Assembly (NCBI GenBank): GCA_947497175.1
Contig: CANMFM010000006.1
Coordinates: forward strand, 372,001-436,000
Reading direction: 5' to 3'
DNA from: an uncultured Aquimarina sp.
Lineage (GTDB): Bacteria > Bacteroidota > Bacteroidia > Flavobacteriales > Flavobacteriaceae
DNA: 64,000 bases
A model generated the notes under the pieces. The model did no database searches, had not been told where the DNA came from, and saw only the letters and a list, made by a program, of their open reading frames with translations. How positions within the stretch are numbered: the stretch's first letter is position 1; each line of letters starts with the position of its first letter. The position numbers and the translations under genes are program-made. Positions 44,558 to 54,030 of the stretch are shown here, piece by piece.

Positions 44558-46090
44558 ATGATTATACGACTTATTCTTGGTGATCAGCTAAATCAACAAC
44601 ACTCGTGGTTCAAAAATACCAATGATAAAGTCTGCTATTTTATGGCAGAAATGAGACAAGAGACTGATTATACCCGTCATCATATTCAAAAAGTAGTTGC
44701 TTTTTTTGAAAGTATGCGCAATTTTAGAGATTGGCTACGCCAAAGAGGTCATCAAGTACTCTATTTTGAACTTGACCATAAAGACAATAAGCAAAATTTG
44801 GTTAAGAATCTTCAAAAGATTTTAAGCGATAAGAAAGCCGAAAAGTTCGAATACCAATTACCCGATGAATACCGACTTGATCAACAACTAAAAGAATTCT
44901 GTGATGATCTTAATGTGGATACAGAAACTTATGATACAGAGCATTTTTTAACCTCACGAAATGACCTGGAGCGATTTTTTGAAGGAAAGAAAACCTATAC
45001 CATGGAATATTTTTATCGACACATGCGCAAACGATACAATGTTATGATGGTAAACGAAAAGGATCCCGAAGGCGGAAAATGGAATTTTGATCAAAGTAAT
45101 CGCAAAAAATGGAATGGTAAAGACGATATTCCACACGAGAGAGGGTTTAGAAAAGATGTATCAGGCAGTCTTACTATGATTAAAGAGCAAGGCATAGAAA
45201 CCTTAGGTTCTATTGACCCTTTTCAATTCAATTGGCCTACTTCCAGAGAGGATTGCTTATCTGTATTGCGTTATTTTTGTAAATATCTTTTAGTGCACTT
45301 TGGAGATTATCAAGATGCCATGCATACAAACGAGAGATATCTGTTTCATAGCCGTATTTCTTTTGCAATGAATAGTAAAATGATACATCCGCAAGAAGTA
45401 ATACAAACTGTTATTGATTACTGGAGAGCACATCAAGATGAGATTGATATTTCTCAGGTTGAAGGTTTTGTAAGACAAATTATTGGTTGGCGAGAGTATA
45501 TGAGAGGAATATACTGGATGAAAATGCCTGACTACCAAAAAACAAACCACCTCAATAACAAAAATAAGCTACCTGATTTTTATTGGACGGCTGATACCAA
45601 AATGAATTGTCTACACCATTCAATCAAACAAAGTTTAGAAGATGCTTACGCTCATCATATACAACGATTAATGATAACGGGCAATTATGCTCTACTTACA
45701 CAAACGCATCCCGATGAGGTAGATCAATGGTATCTTGGTATATACATTGATGCTATCGAATGGGTAGAAATTACAAACACAAGAGGTATGAGTCAGTTTG
45801 CAGATGGAGGTATTGTAGCTACCAAACCTTATGTATCTAGTGGTAGTTATATCAATAAAATGAGTAATTATTGTAAAAGTTGTCATTATAAGGTGTCTAA
45901 AAAGACTGAAGATGATTCATGTCCATTTAATTCTTTGTACTGGAATTTTTTGGATGATAAAAGAGAATATTTCGAAGATAACCAGCGTATGAGTATGATG
46001 TTGAGCATGCTTGATAAAATGGATAAAGGAAAGCTGGAAGCGTTAAAAAAACGGGCACATGCCATTATAAATAACCCTAATGAATATTAA
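44558..46090 (+). CDS. Iron-sulfur bacterial photolyase (6-4 type, PhrB/FeS-BCP)
   Basis: 510 residues. Starts [16 protein letters not shown], the mark of the FeS bacterial cryptochrome/photolyase clade. Cluster cysteines are visible in [31 protein letters not shown] (C-x2-C and a later C), making four. [21 protein letters not shown] and [15 protein letters not shown] form the flavin pocket. Known members repair 6-4 photoproducts and use a lumazine antenna. Three bases after the Cry-DASH gene. Confidence 0.95.
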   Translation: MIIRLILGDQLNQQHSWFKNTNDKVCYFMAEMRQETDYTRHHIQKVVAFFESMRNFRDWLRQRGHQVLYFELDHKDNKQNLVKNLQKILSDKKAEKFEYQLPDEYRLDQQLKEFCDDLNVDTETYDTEHFLTSRNDLERFFEGKKTYTMEYFYRHMRKRYNVMMVNEKDPEGGKWNFDQSNRKKWNGKDDIPHERGFRKDVSGSLTMIKEQGIETLGSIDPFQFNWPTSREDCLSVLRYFCKYLLVHFGDYQDAMHTNERYLFHSRISFAMNSKMIHPQEVIQTVIDYWRAHQDEIDISQVEGFVRQIIGWREYMRGIYWMKMPDYQKTNHLNNKNKLPDFYWTADTKMNCLHHSIKQSLEDAYAHHIQRLMITGNYALLTQTHPDEVDQWYLGIYIDAIEWVEITNTRGMSQFADGGIVATKPYVSSGSYINKMSNYCKSCHYKVSKKTEDDSCPFNSLYWNFLDDKREYFEDNQRMSMMLSMLDKMDKGKLEALKKRAHAIINNPNEY

Positions 46091-47570
46091 TAAAAAGGAA
46101 CATATCAATATTGTCTGGTTTAAGCGAGACTTACGATTACAAGATAATGAAGCCATTTATAACGCAATAGCATCTGGTAAACGTACTTTATTGTTATACG
46201 TTTTTGAAGATTCATTAAAGCAAGATCGACATTATAGCGAGCGACATTGGAATTTTATAAAGCAATCCTTATCTGATATGAACAAGAGTCTCATTGCTCA
46301 TAACACCAAAGTTCTTTGCGTTTCATCAGAAGTGATAAAAACTTTCGCGACATTACAACAGTTTTGGAAAATCGATACTGTTTTTTCTCATCAGGAAACG
46401 GGTATTAAGAAAACATACGATAGAGATAAAACCTTTAAAGCTTTTTGTAAAAATAATCTGATCACATGGATAGAAAATGGGAACAACGGGATTTTGAGGG
46501 GTTTAAAAAACAGAAACACGTGGCGAGAAGATTGTGAGCGTTACATGGCTACTCCCCTTCTTAAATTTGAACCCGGCGATAACAGTTTTGTTTCTCTAGA
46601 AATGATTTCAGAAGTGGAACGTGTTTTTGAAATTGAAAGTCTGAAAACTCCAGAGAACTCAAATTTTCAAAGAGGAGGGACTTCAACGGCTATCAAGTAT
46701 TTAAAGTCTTTTTTTTATGAGGGGCGATACAAAAACTATAGCTTTCATATTTCAAAACCAGAATTATCCCGGAAAGGCTGTAGCCGTCTATCACCTTATA
46801 TTGCTTGGGGTAATCTCTCTATAAGACAAATATGGCAGTATGCTGTAGAATTTAGGCAATTGTCGAGTAATAAAAAGCAAATTGATGCATTTATATCCAG
46901 GCTGCACTGGCAAGTTCACTTTATTCAAAAATTTGAAATGGAAGATGTTATGGAGTTTGAAAGCATTAATAAAGGATATCACAAACTCAAAAAAAATATT
47001 TCGGAGACCTATCAGGTTGCCTGGCAAGAAGGGAAAACAGGGTATCCATTAGTAGATGCCTGCATGCGTTGTCTTAAAGAAACAGGATATCTTAATTTTA
47101 GAATGCGAGCCATGGTGGTTTCTTTTTTTACACATAATTTATGGCAACCTTGGCAAGAAGCTAGTGCGTATTTATCCAGCCTGTTTTTAGATTTTGAACC
47201 TGGAATACATTTTCCGCAACTACAAATGCAGGCTGGCGAAACAGGAATTAACATCTTAAGAATTTATAATCCTATTAAAAATAGTGTCTCTCATGACCCT
47301 GAAGGTGTTTTTATTAGAAAATGGGTCCCAGAATTGCGTAATGTTCCTGTTGAATTTATTCATGAACCTTATAGGATGACTATATTAGATCAAAAGTTCA
47401 ATAATATTACTTTAGGAGAAGATTATCCCTTTCCGATAGTAAACATTGATACCAGTCGTAAAAGAGCAAGTGATACGCTCTGGCAAATCAAAGATGATCT
47501 TTTGGTTAAAAAAGAGAGTCAGCGTATTTTAAAAAAACATACATTACCGAATCGAAAAAAACTAAAGTAA
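46080..47570 (+). CDS. Cryptochrome/photolyase family protein, third copy
   Basis: 496 residues; start overlaps the previous gene by 11 bases. Antenna domain [22 protein letters not shown], then [19 protein letters not shown] domain: [89 protein letters not shown] and [26 protein letters not shown] differs from Cry-DASH, so this is another subfamily (class I/CPD-like or the plant-like branch). Substrate unproven. Confidence 0.93.
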   Translation: MNINKKEHINIVWFKRDLRLQDNEAIYNAIASGKRTLLLYVFEDSLKQDRHYSERHWNFIKQSLSDMNKSLIAHNTKVLCVSSEVIKTFATLQQFWKIDTVFSHQETGIKKTYDRDKTFKAFCKNNLITWIENGNNGILRGLKNRNTWREDCERYMATPLLKFEPGDNSFVSLEMISEVERVFEIESLKTPENSNFQRGGTSTAIKYLKSFFYEGRYKNYSFHISKPELSRKGCSRLSPYIAWGNLSIRQIWQYAVEFRQLSSNKKQIDAFISRLHWQVHFIQKFEMEDVMEFESINKGYHKLKKNISETYQVAWQEGKTGYPLVDACMRCLKETGYLNFRMRAMVVSFFTHNLWQPWQEASAYLSSLFLDFEPGIHFPQLQMQAGETGINILRIYNPIKNSVSHDPEGVFIRKWVPELRNVPVEFIHEPYRMTILDQKFNNITLGEDYPFPIVNIDTSRKRASDTLWQIKDDLLVKKESQRILKKHTLPNRKKLK

Positions 47571-47571
47571 A

Positions 47572-47850
47572 ATGCAAAAAGACTTATCTACAAGAGATAT
47601 TGATAGAATTATAGAAATGGCCTGGGAAGACAGAACTCCTTTTGATGCGATTTTGATACAATTTGCTTTAAAAGAACAAGATGTTATTGATCTTATGCGA
47701 CGAGAGATGAAAGCGTCAAGTTTTAAAATGTGGAGAAAACGGGTACAAGGAAGAAAAACAAAACATCTTAAGAAGAGAACTTTTGAGGATGGAAGATTTA
47801 AATGCTCACGACAACGACAAATCACCCATAACAAAATATCAAAACGTTAA
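47572..47850 (+). CDS. TIGR03643 family protein
   Basis: 92 residues: LSTRDIDRIIEMAWEDRTPFDAILIQFALKEQDVIDLMRREMKASSFKMWRKRVQGRKTKHLKK, the signature of TIGR03643 (DUF2805). Strongly basic at the C-terminus. The helical first half (DIDRIIEMAWEDRTPFDAI...EQDVIDLMRREM) looks like a helix-turn-helix, so DNA binding is possible. It begins one base after the photolyase stop. Families of this type recur beside photolyases in Bacteroidota; role unknown. Confidence 0.9.
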   Translation: MQKDLSTRDIDRIIEMAWEDRTPFDAILIQFALKEQDVIDLMRREMKASSFKMWRKRVQGRKTKHLKKRTFEDGRFKCSRQRQITHNKISKR

Positions 47851-47853
47851 ATA

Positions 47854-48252
47854 ATGCAAAAGAAAAAACCTGATAATGTTGTTTATGATGAGCAGCAAGA
47901 ACGCTATGATGCTGCCTTAAAGCCTTATGCAACAGATATGGGAGCACCTGTGATTACTACAGATGATACAGTGGCCTGGAAAAATGCAAATATTCATAAA
48001 GTAAATAAACAGGTTAAAGCAAAATATGATGAACTCAAAGCAGAATATGATGCTTTAATGGAGCGATTTGAATATAATAATTTGATTTATAGTGCCAAGT
48101 TTAATTTTGAACCTGTAGTAGGTGAGTTGTATCATTTATATAAAAATAAAAAAGAAGTATCATTTCTATCTATTATAGCTCCTGCAGAATGTAATTTTGA
48201 ACATTTGGGGAGTTTTCGATTAAATGCAGATAAGATGTGGGAGAGCATCTAG
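47854..48252 (+). CDS. DUF2452 protein
   Basis: 132 residues: KPDNVVYDEQQERYDAALKPYATDMGAPVITTDDTVAWKNANIHKVNKQ, then NLIYSAKFNFEPVVGELYHLY and FLSIIAPAECNFEHLGSFRLNADKMW. Matches the DUF2452 pattern. Three bases after the TIGR03643 gene; last of the six-gene photolyase operon. Function unknown. Confidence 0.88.
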   Translation: MQKKKPDNVVYDEQQERYDAALKPYATDMGAPVITTDDTVAWKNANIHKVNKQVKAKYDELKAEYDALMERFEYNNLIYSAKFNFEPVVGELYHLYKNKKEVSFLSIIAPAECNFEHLGSFRLNADKMWESI

Positions 48253-48391
48253 ATAGACACAACGATCAAAAGCCATAACTTGGATAGCACAAGGAGTTAG
48301 TAATACTCTTTTGATAAAGTATATTTTCAACGTTCATCATTTAAGAAATACTATTATAATTTTAATATTGAACGAGTTTCTAGTACTAAAA

Positions 48392-48413
48392 AATCCTGCC
48401 ATTTGGCAGGATT
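48392..48413 (-). terminator. Terminator of tmRNA
   Basis: AATCCTGCC / GGCAGGATT with loop ATTT; on the minus strand a T run follows. It lies directly beyond the tmRNA 3' end. Confidence 0.92.
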
Positions 48414-48417
48414 TTAG

Positions 48418-48813
48418 TGGAGTCGGAGGGATTCGAACCCTCGTCCAAACAAGTAATACAACAGCTTTCTACACGCTTAGTTCTTGTTTAATTTTCGACG
48501 ATATGAAAGACCAAAAACTGCCAACGTATCGCTTATTCTCATTTAAGATTCGAAAATGTATCGAGACACTACAATTTCTAGGTTTACTTTTACGAAGTCT
48601 CAAAATCAATCGCCATAAACCAAGGCTATTGGGAGACTTCCTGCTTGCCCACCTGGTGGGCCGAGGCATTATCCTACTGTAATTCGGATTATGCAGCTAG
48701 GGCGTAGTTATTCTCGCCGTTTAAAAAAGTGAAACATGATATTTACGAGCTATATCCCAGCGCTCGGCGTGCTTACTATCCTATTAATCTCGCTGTCAAA
48801 ACCAGTCGACCCC
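48418..48813 (-). ncRNA. ssrA: tmRNA
   Basis: About 396 bases. The 5' end GGGGTCGACTGGTTTTGACA pairs with the 3' end CGACTCC as a tRNA-like acceptor (7 bp), and GGGTTCGAATCCC gives the T arm. The tag frame is 48718-48689: GGC GAG AAT AAC TAC GCC CTA GCT GCA TAA, GENNYALAA, ending in the usual LAA degradation signal. CCA is not encoded. It rescues stalled ribosomes with SmpB. Plus-strand open frames here are shadows. Confidence 0.96.
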
Positions 48814-48928
48814 AGTTTTTCATTAGAAATTAAGAATTCTGAATTCAGAATTACGGTTGGCAAATATAACTATAATTGTCATATCTTTAGCGCCAATTTT
48901 AAATCAACAAAATACATACCAAAATCAT

Positions 48929-50137
48929 ATGATCAAGTTTGGCATCATTAAAGAGCGTAAAAACCCGCCAGATCGTCGGGTTGTTTTTTCTCCTAATGGC
49001 TTAAAAAAAGTAAAATCTAAGTTTCCTGACGCTATATTTACAGTTGAAAGTTCTGATATCCGAGTATTTAAAGATTCAGCTTATGAAGAAATGGGATTCA
49101 ACGTTAGTAATGATCTTTCTGATTGTGATGTATTATTAGGAGTAAAAGAAGTACCAATAACAGCTTTGCTATCAAACAAGAAATATTTTTTCTTTTCCCA
49201 TACCATTAAAAAACAACCTTATAATAGAGATTTACTTAATGCAATTTTGGACAAAAATATTGAATTATATGACCACGAAGTTATTGTGGGTCAAAACGGG
49301 TTTCGATTAATTGGTTTTGGCCGATATGCGGGAATCGTAGGTACCTATAACGGGTTTAGAGCTTGGGGACTTAAGTTTGATACGTTTGTGCTTCCAAAAG
49401 CCGAAACCTTAACAGATCAGAAGGAGTTGGAAACAAAATTATCGGAGATCAAATTGCCTAATATCAAGATTGTACTTACGGGTAGAGGTAAAGTAGGCGG
49501 TGGGGCTAAAGCAATTCTTGATGCCATGAAAATTAAGGAGGTATCTGTAGATGAATACCTTAATGCAGTGTTTGATGAGCCAGTTTATGTACAAATTGAT
49601 GTATTAGATTATAACAAGCGTAAAGATGGTCGTGTACTGGATAAGAACGATTTTTATGCCAATCCCAAAGAATACGAGGGCGACTTTATGCGATTTGCTC
49701 AAGTAAGTGATATGTATATCGCAGGACACTTTTTTGGAAGTGGAGCACCATTTATTTTTACCAGAGAAGATGCTAAATCCAAAGATTTTAATATTAAAGT
49801 CGTAGCAGACATTTCTTGTGATGTCGATGGCCCGGTAGCTTCAACATTAAGAGCTTCTACAATAGCAGACCCGATTTATGGATATGATCCATTAAAAGAG
49901 GCTGAGGTCGATTTTAAAGATCCCAATGCTATAGTCGTAATGGCTGTCGATAATCTGCCATGTGAGCTTCCAAAAGATGCAAGTGAAGGTTTTGGAGAAA
50001 TGTTTTTAGAACATGTTATTCCTGCTTTTTTTAATGGAGATAAAGATGGGGTCTTATTAAGAGCAAGGATGACACGAAATGGCGCCTTAACTGATAAGTA
50101 TAGCTATCTTCAGGATTATGTAGACGGTAAAGAATAA
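48929..50137 (+). CDS. NAD(P)-dependent oxidoreductase, alanine/saccharopine dehydrogenase type
   Basis: 402 residues from ATG 48929 (MIKFGIIKERKNPPDRRVVF). The longer frame from 48857 overlaps the region before tmRNA and lacks support. The N-terminus is AlaDH/PNT-like (FGIIKERKNPPDRRV, DVLLGVKEVP, FFFSHTIKKQPYN); TGRGKVGGGAKAIL is a nucleotide-binding loop with GRGxVG; VVADISCDVDGPVASTLRASTIADPIYGYDP resembles lysine-forming saccharopine dehydrogenases. Substrate undecided. pyrF follows after 20 bases. Confidence 0.8.
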   Translation: MIKFGIIKERKNPPDRRVVFSPNGLKKVKSKFPDAIFTVESSDIRVFKDSAYEEMGFNVSNDLSDCDVLLGVKEVPITALLSNKKYFFFSHTIKKQPYNRDLLNAILDKNIELYDHEVIVGQNGFRLIGFGRYAGIVGTYNGFRAWGLKFDTFVLPKAETLTDQKELETKLSEIKLPNIKIVLTGRGKVGGGAKAILDAMKIKEVSVDEYLNAVFDEPVYVQIDVLDYNKRKDGRVLDKNDFYANPKEYEGDFMRFAQVSDMYIAGHFFGSGAPFIFTREDAKSKDFNIKVVADISCDVDGPVASTLRASTIADPIYGYDPLKEAEVDFKDPNAIVVMAVDNLPCELPKDASEGFGEMFLEHVIPAFFNGDKDGVLLRARMTRNGALTDKYSYLQDYVDGKE

Positions 50138-50157
50138 TTTTATAAAAATAGCAAAGT

Positions 50158-50970
50158 ATGACTACTCAGGCATTAGTAGAGCAGATCTATAAAAAGAAAT
50201 CATTTTTATGTATTGGTTTAGATGTAGATCTTACTAAAATACCAAAACATTTATTAGAAACAGAAGATCCAATTTTTGAATTTAATAAAGCTATTATTGA
50301 TGCGACACACCATTTGGCCGTGGGATACAAGCCGAATACTGCTTTTTATGAAGCCTATGGTATAAAAGGATGGAGATCTCTTGAGAAAACTATCAATTAT
50401 TTAAACTCGAATCACCCAGAGATTTTTACTATTGCCGATGCTAAAAGAGGAGATATTGGTAATACCAGTACTATGTATGCAAAAGCTTTTTTTGAAGATT
50501 TGAAATTTGATTCGGTTACTGTGGCTCCATACATGGGAAAAGACTCTGTAGAACCCTTCTTGGCTTTTAGAGATAAACATACAATTCTGTTAGCACTCAC
50601 TTCTAATCTTGGAGCTTTTGATTTTCAAACTAAGAATACCAATGGTAAGAAACTCTATGAACAGGTTTTAGAGCTTTCCAAATCTTATCAGAATTCAGAA
50701 AATTTAATGTATGTTGTTGGTGCAACAAAAGCAGAATACCTATTGGGTATTAGAAAAATAATACCTGATAATTTTTTATTAGTACCAGGAGTAGGAGCAC
50801 AGGGAGGAAGTTTGAAAGAGGTTTGTAAATACGGACTTAATGATCAGGTGGGTTTGCTTGTGAATTCTTCTAGAGGTATTATTTATGCTTCAGACTCAAT
50901 TCATTTTGCCGAAATTGCTGCGAATAAAGCATTAGAACTTCAAAAAGAAATGAGCCAAATTATAGGCTAA
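50158..50970 (+). CDS. pyrF: Orotidine 5'-phosphate decarboxylase
   Basis: 270 residues, the long (type 2) PyrF. Active-site [11 protein letters not shown] (Lys of the Asp-Lys-Asp charge network), [44 protein letters not shown] and [10 protein letters not shown]. Last step of UMP synthesis. Convergent with the small membrane protein gene; a hairpin separates them. Confidence 0.97.
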   Translation: MTTQALVEQIYKKKSFLCIGLDVDLTKIPKHLLETEDPIFEFNKAIIDATHHLAVGYKPNTAFYEAYGIKGWRSLEKTINYLNSNHPEIFTIADAKRGDIGNTSTMYAKAFFEDLKFDSVTVAPYMGKDSVEPFLAFRDKHTILLALTSNLGAFDFQTKNTNGKKLYEQVLELSKSYQNSENLMYVVGATKAEYLLGIRKIIPDNFLLVPGVGAQGGSLKEVCKYGLNDQVGLLVNSSRGIIYASDSIHFAEIAANKALELQKEMSQIIG

Positions 50971-50980
50971 AAAAAGAAAA

Positions 50981-51016
50981 GGAATGAGAATCACCCTTAT
51001 TAAAGATTCTCATTCC
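50981..51016. terminator. Hairpin between pyrF and the small protein gene
   Basis: 12-bp perfect stem GGAATGAGAATC / GATTCTCATTCC. On the minus strand it is followed by TTTTCTTTTTTT, so it mainly ends the small minus-strand gene; the plus strand lacks a T run. Confidence 0.85.
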
Positions 51017-51032
51017 TCACAAAGAATAAAAT

Positions 51033-51149
51033 TTAACGTCTGTTTGCGTTAAATACTTGTCTTGCATATCCATAAAGTCCATACGCAATGAACACTACGA
51101 AAAATGCCATTATACCATAAATGATAATGTTAAGTAATACTGAATTCAT
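51033..51149 (-). CDS. 38-residue single-helix membrane protein
   Basis: MNSVLLNIIIYGIMAFFVVF, then IAYGLYGYARQVFNANRR and TAA. One hydrophobic helix with aromatic and glycine residues at its end and a short basic tail (positive-inside). A strong T-rich terminator follows 17 bases later on the same strand and it sits alone between pyrF and the binding protein, which supports a real transcript. Function unknown; small membrane peptides of this size often modulate a larger complex. Confidence 0.65.
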   Translation of the reverse strand: MNSVLLNIIIYGIMAFFVVFIAYGLYGYARQVFNANRR

Positions 51150-51278
51150 AGCCCCGTGTTTTAATTAGTAACTACCCCTAATATAAATATTTTTCATGAA
51201 AAATCCTATATTAAAATGTTAGTTATTAGTGGTTTATGTGTTTTTTAATAGTTGTTGAAGATTTTAGATTCCCAAAAC

Positions 51279-52085
51279 ATGAGTAGTATAAAGTACGTAG
51301 ATCAAATAGAAAGAGTAGTAACGCTAGCCAATACTCCTGAACGTATTATTTCATTGGTTCCTTCACAAACCGAACTTTTGGTGGCTTTAGGATTAGAAAA
51401 ATCTATTGTAGGGGTCACAAAATTTTGTGTGCATCCTAATAGAATCAGAAAAGAACAAATTGTAGTTGGTGGTACTAAAAAAGTAGATTTTGAAAAAATA
51501 AGAAAGTTAAAACCAGATATAGTTTTATGCAATAAAGAGGAAAATACTAAAGAGATAGTTGAAACCTTAGAAAAAGATCATATTGTTCATGTTAGTGATA
51601 TTTTTTCGGTAGAAGATGCACTTAACATGATTGAGCAATATGGTAGAATTTTTAAAAAAGAAAATGTTGCAGCCAGACTTATAACCTCAATACAAGCAGA
51701 ACAGAATTCTTTTGTAAAGCGCATAACAAATACCCCCACAAGAAGAGTAGCTTATTTTATCTGGAAAGATCCATGGATAGCGGTTGGAAGCGACACATTT
51801 ATAGATCATCTATTACAACTAAATAATTTTGAGAATGTTTTTAAACATAAAAGCCGCTATCCAGAAATTTCTAAAGAAGAAATAGAATTAATTAAACAAC
51901 AGGAGTTGATTTTGTTATCGTCAGAGCCATTTCCGTTTTCAGAGAAGCATATTGCGGAAATGAAGAAGATTAATGCTACTGCAAAAATAATTCTGGTTGA
52001 CGGAGAGTATTTTTCATGGTATGGATCTCGATTAAAAGATGCTTTTTCTTATTTTAGAGAGCTTCAAGCGTCAATAAATGAATAA
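51279..52085 (+). CDS. BtuF/FhuD-like metal-ligand binding protein without signal peptide
   Basis: 268 residues from ATG 51279. Pattern of class III binding proteins: ERIISLVPSQTELLVALGLEKSIVGVTKFC, KPDIVLCNKEENTKEIVETLEKDHIVHV, then DPWIAVGSDTFIDHLLQLNNFENVF. No signal peptide or lipobox is visible, so it would be cytoplasmic unless the start is wrong. No permease or ATPase gene is adjacent. Cobalamin or siderophore-like ligand is a guess from the family; IcmF, a B12 enzyme, is encoded 5 kb downstream. Confidence 0.75.
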   Translation: MSSIKYVDQIERVVTLANTPERIISLVPSQTELLVALGLEKSIVGVTKFCVHPNRIRKEQIVVGGTKKVDFEKIRKLKPDIVLCNKEENTKEIVETLEKDHIVHVSDIFSVEDALNMIEQYGRIFKKENVAARLITSIQAEQNSFVKRITNTPTRRVAYFIWKDPWIAVGSDTFIDHLLQLNNFENVFKHKSRYPEISKEEIELIKQQELILLSSEPFPFSEKHIAEMKKINATAKIILVDGEYFSWYGSRLKDAFSYFRELQASINE

Positions 52086-52134
52086 ACATTTCTATAAATA
52101 CTGTTAACCTTATCTTTTATATTAAATAAGTTTG

Positions 52135-52142
52135 TAGTTTTG
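52135..52142 (+). promoter_or_regulatory. -7 element of the alpha/beta hydrolase gene
   Basis: TAGTTTTG matches TAnnTTTG exactly, 20 bases before the TTG start. No clear -33. Confidence 0.5.
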
Positions 52143-52161
52143 AATAATCAAATAAAAATCA

Positions 52162-52944
52162 TTGCTAAACTATTCCGTATATAATCATCCCGAAAGTAAA
52201 GAATGGGTAACTTTTGTTCATGGAGCCGGGGGCAGTTCTTCAATATGGTTTAAACAGGTTCGAGAGTTTAGAAAACACTTTAATATACTTTTGTTAGATC
52301 TTAGAGGTCACGGGAATTCCAAACCTGTATTAAAGGATGCTTTTAATTCTAAGTACACATTTGATTCGATAACAGAGGATATTGTAGAAGTTATAGATAA
52401 AGAAAATATCAAAAAATCTCATTTCATTGGGATATCCTTGGGCACTATACTTATTAGAAATCTTGCTGAGAAGTATCCAGATCGGGTAAGAAGTATGATT
52501 ATGGGAGGGGCTATTATGAAGTTAAATTTCAGATCGCAGGTGTTAATGCGATTAGGAGTTATTTTTAAGTCGGTAATACCATACATGTTTTTATATAAAT
52601 TTTTTGCATTTATTATCATGCCAAAAAGAAATCATAAACAATCAAGATTACTTTTTGTTAATGAAGCCAAGAAGTTATATCAAAAAGAATTTGTAAGATG
52701 GTTCAGGCTTACTTCAGAAATTAATCCGTTATTACGGTTTTTTCGAGCAAAAGATATACGAATCCCCACTTTATATGTCATGGGCGAAGAGGATTATCTT
52801 TTTTTACCCTCTGTAGAAAAAGTTGTTGCATCTCATCAGTTATCCAAACTTTTCGTAGTTAAAAATTCTGGGCATGTCGTTAACGTAGAATACCCTGAAG
52901 TTTTTAATAGAGAATCAATTGCATTTATAGGAGAATCAATATAG
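52162..52944 (+). CDS. Alpha/beta hydrolase
   Basis: 260 residues with a TTG start, supported by the promoter just upstream. Oxyanion FVHGAGGSSSIWFKQ, nucleophile elbow GISLGT (Ser), acid in GEEDYLFLP, and His in NSGHVVNVEYP. The catalytic triad is complete. Cap region is basic and hydrophobic (LRFFRAKD). Esterase- or haloperoxidase-like; substrate unknown. Confidence 0.88.
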   Translation: MLNYSVYNHPESKEWVTFVHGAGGSSSIWFKQVREFRKHFNILLLDLRGHGNSKPVLKDAFNSKYTFDSITEDIVEVIDKENIKKSHFIGISLGTILIRNLAEKYPDRVRSMIMGGAIMKLNFRSQVLMRLGVIFKSVIPYMFLYKFFAFIIMPKRNHKQSRLLFVNEAKKLYQKEFVRWFRLTSEINPLLRFFRAKDIRIPTLYVMGEEDYLFLPSVEKVVASHQLSKLFVVKNSGHVVNVEYPEVFNRESIAFIGESI

Positions 52945-52961
52945 ATAAGATTATTTTCTTT

Positions 52962-53144
52962 TTACAGCATTGACTGGCGGCCTTCAATTTTCTTTATCTG
53001 TATAAGTATTTCGTTGGCTTTTTTATGCAGCATGTCGCTTTTGCTTTTATCTTTAATAGCAGTTTTATAAGCACTCTTCATTAATTTACAATAAGTATAT
53101 TGTAGCTTTTGTAGTTCACTTTTGTTTCTTAACCAGCTAAACAT
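52962..53144 (-). CDS. Small Lacal_2735-type protein, second copy
   Basis: 60 residues: MFSWLRNKSELQKLQYTYCK, then charged helix ending KKANEILIQIKKIEG. It shares the MF.x.x.K.LQ.xY.KLM plan with the 56-residue protein at 35787. Both are alpha-helical and basic. It is probably monocistronic, convergent with the hydrolase gene. Unknown function. Confidence 0.8.
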   Translation of the reverse strand: MFSWLRNKSELQKLQYTYCKLMKSAYKTAIKDKSKSDMLHKKANEILIQIKKIEGRQSML

Positions 53145-53280
53145 CAGTTTTTCCTTCTTACAATTATAAGTACAAAATTAAACGATAATTTGCCGAAGGT
53201 TTCTTAATAATGAGTTAACATAACATAAAATTGTGGTAAATGTATCGTTCGAGTTTAACGATTGTTTACCAGTGGCATTC

Positions 53281-53997
53281 TTAATTATCTTGTAAGGCAA
53301 AAACCCTTCTCAGTAGATCTGTGGTTCTAGAGCTAAGTTTAGTTCTAATATCTTTTTCTTCTATAGCAATCATCTTATAAACACCCTTTAGAGCTTCTTG
53401 AGTAACATAATCAGTTAAATCGGGATTTACATTACTGGTGAGTGGTAGAGCATTATATTTTGTGATAATACTAGACCAAATTTTATCTGCACCAACTTTT
53501 GAAAAAGAACGATTTATTACGGGGTTAAATTTAGCATATAAGGCATTGTTAGTTTTATCTTGTAAATAGGTGGTAGCGGCACGATCATTTCCTAATAGAA
53601 TCTGTCTTGCATCAGTAAACGTAATTTGTTTTACGGCACTCACAAATATAGGAGTGGCTTCTTTTACAGCATCTTCTGCAGCTCGATTAATAGCTTTCAA
53701 TCCTTCGTCAGCTAATTTGCTTAATCCTACATCTCTTAAAGTTTTATCAACTTTTTGTAATTCCTGAGGCAGAAGTATTTTTACCAATTGATTTCTATAG
53801 AACCCATCTTTTTGTGTCAGCTTAGTTACTTGCTTATCAATACCGTTATCCAATGCTTGCCGTAAACCATTAGCAATATCAATATTACTTATTCCAAAAC
53901 CTCCGCCCGTAGATTGAGGAAGACTATTGACTACTTGTTGCAATTCTGCGCAACTTGAAAGTAAAGTAAGCATAAATACGAAGACGATTTTTTTCAT
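53281..53997 (-). CDS. DUF4197 lipoprotein
   Basis: 238 residues. Lipobox LLSSC, then DUF4197 pattern: DIANGLRQALDNGIDKQVTKLTQKDGFYRNQLVKILLPQELQKV, DAVKEATPIFVSAVKQITFTDARQILLGNDRAATTYL, and VTQEALKGVYKMIAIEEKDIR. Helical, probably periplasmic. Function unknown. The divergent PqqB-like gene starts 34 bases away. Confidence 0.92.
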   Translation of the reverse strand: MKKIVFVFMLTLLSSCAELQQVVNSLPQSTGGGFGISNIDIANGLRQALDNGIDKQVTKLTQKDGFYRNQLVKILLPQELQKVDKTLRDVGLSKLADEGLKAINRAAEDAVKEATPIFVSAVKQITFTDARQILLGNDRAATTYLQDKTNNALYAKFNPVINRSFSKVGADKIWSSIITKYNALPLTSNVNPDLTDYVTQEALKGVYKMIAIEEKDIRTKLSSRTTDLLRRVFALQDN

Positions 53998-54030
53998 AAT
54001 TTCTTATTAGATTTGAGGTTATAAACTTCT

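Noticed and set aside
48311-48951. Plus-strand open frames across the tmRNA region
   Set aside because: They are shadows of the tmRNA gene on the minus strand and of the sequence before the dehydrogenase gene.
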